A model generated the notes under the pieces. That model did not search any database, was not told the DNA's origin, and was given only the letters and a program-made list of their open reading frames with translations. Below, piece after piece: positions 7,506 through 7,899 of a DNA stretch of 7,899 nt (position 1 is its first letter; each line of letters starts with the position of its first letter). Source of the DNA: an uncultured Porphyromonas sp. (GTDB taxonomy: Bacteria > Bacteroidota > Bacteroidia > Bacteroidales > Porphyromonadaceae); assembly GCA_945875135.1 (NCBI GenBank), contig CAMCJO010000092.1, positions 1 through 7,899 on the forward strand, written 5' to 3'. The translations under genes and the position numbers were made by a program.

Positions 7506-7808
7506 ATGAATAGACAAAAGGCAATCTTCATCGTCTACAACAGTGCCCTGCATGGGCTCGTCCTGCGCGCCCTCGAGCAGCACAATGCCAAGGGCTATAC
7601 CGAGTGGAGCGAAGTCTACGGACGTGGCTCTGCAACGGGCGAACCGCATCTCGGTAGCCACGCCTGGCCGACGACCAATGGCGCTATGATGGTTATCACG
7701 GACGCTGAGCGAGCCGAGCGACTCCTCGCGGCTCTGCATCAGATCGACCTAGACAATCCGAAGCAAGGTTTACGAGCCTTCGCCTGGGAGGTCACCGACA
7801 TGATCTAA
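7506..7808 (+). CDS. PII-like small protein associated with the RND pump (PG0541-type)
   Basis: This 100-residue soluble protein has no signal peptide or membrane segment. Its start codon is 3 nt after the pump stop, so translation is probably coupled to the pump. The pattern resembles PII signalling proteins. A first strand (5-11) and a helix (14-27) lead to TEWSEVYGRG (32-41), comparable to the PII TEVxGxGRQKG stretch that starts the T-loop. A Gly/His-rich loop follows (39-57, with H48 and H52), then a strand (59-65), a helix (66-79) and a final strand AFAWEVTDMI like the PII C-terminus. From memory it corresponds to the P. gingivalis PG0541 family, described as transporter-associated. A role in sensing a ligand and modulating the pump is inference from the fold resemblance and the gene order; no function is shown directly. 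Confidence 0.85.
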   Translation: MNRQKAIFIVYNSALHGLVLRALEQHNAKGYTEWSEVYGRGSATGEPHLGSHAWPTTNGAMMVITDAERAERLLAALHQIDLDNPKQGLRAFAWEVTDMI

Positions 7809-7831
7809 CGAATACAGCACTAACACAGCAC

Positions 7832-7877
7832 AAAGCGTCAGTCTCGCACGAGCGGGGCTGACGCTTTCTTCGTCTTT
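7832..7877 (+). terminator. Rho-independent terminator of the efflux operon
   Basis: AAAGCGTCAG (7832-7841) pairs perfectly with CTGACGCTTT (7858-7867). The stem extends inward by five more pairs (7842-7846 with 7853-7857, two of them G-U), leaving a 6-nt loop CACGAG. A T-rich tail (TTTCTTCGTCTTT) follows. The hairpin begins 23 nt after the last stop codon and closes the four-gene operon. The minus-strand side lacks a comparable T-tract, so it is mainly a plus-strand terminator. Confidence 0.88.
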
Positions 7878-7899
7878 GTGGGGGCGCGGCTCGGTAGCT

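Noticed and set aside
7011..7739. Long minus-strand open frame (242 codons) opposite the pump end and the PII-like gene
   Set aside because: Its translation is a His/Asp/Arg/Gln-rich low-order sequence typical of the antisense of a codon-biased gene. It has no domain pattern, and it overlaps two well-supported plus-strand genes.
7829..7880. Outer inverted repeat CACAAAG/CTTTGTG around the final hairpin
   Set aside because: It overlaps and competes with the much stronger 15-bp terminator stem, so it is probably incidental.

Overview
The window looks like a chromosomal segment from a member of the Bacteroidota, most likely Porphyromonas or a close relative. Three observations point there. Two promoters match the Bacteroidota primary-sigma pattern (TTTG, 19-20 nt, TAnnTTTG). 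Start codons are preceded by A/T-rich leaders rather than strong Shine-Dalgarno sites. The order outer-membrane channel, lipoprotein adaptor, RND pump, small PII-like protein is one I recall from the Porphyromonas gingivalis PG0538-PG0541 locus; this is from memory and was not searched.

Layout. Bases 1-186 are intergenic: a short palindrome-rich repeat at the left edge, then a clear promoter. Bases 187-1413 (+) encode a class I SAM-dependent methyltransferase with a probable C-terminal THUMP-like domain. A hairpin at 1423-1449, whose T-tract overlaps the methyltransferase stop codon, terminates a convergent tRNA-Cys(GCA) gene (1485-1555, minus strand) that has its own promoter at 1578-1608. 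Bases 1609-1809 are non-coding leader of the downstream operon, with no recognisable regulator gene and no strong promoter match.

Bases 1810-7808 (+) form a tight four-gene operon: TolC-family channel, lipoprotein periplasmic adaptor, inner-membrane RND pump of the HAE/AcrB type with intact proton-relay residues, and a 100-residue PII-like protein starting 3 nt after the pump stop codon. A strong Rho-independent terminator follows at 7832-7877. The last ~20 bases hold nothing recognisable.

How they work together. The first three products would form a complete tripartite, proton-driven efflux machine spanning both membranes. The fourth is cytoplasmic by sequence, resembles PII signalling proteins around the T-loop and the C-terminal strand, and is the best candidate here for an under-described component: possibly a sensor or gate of the pump. 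The transported substrate cannot be read from the sequence. Apart from this, the window is ordinary housekeeping plus efflux; I see no phage, insertion sequence, CRISPR array or defence genes.
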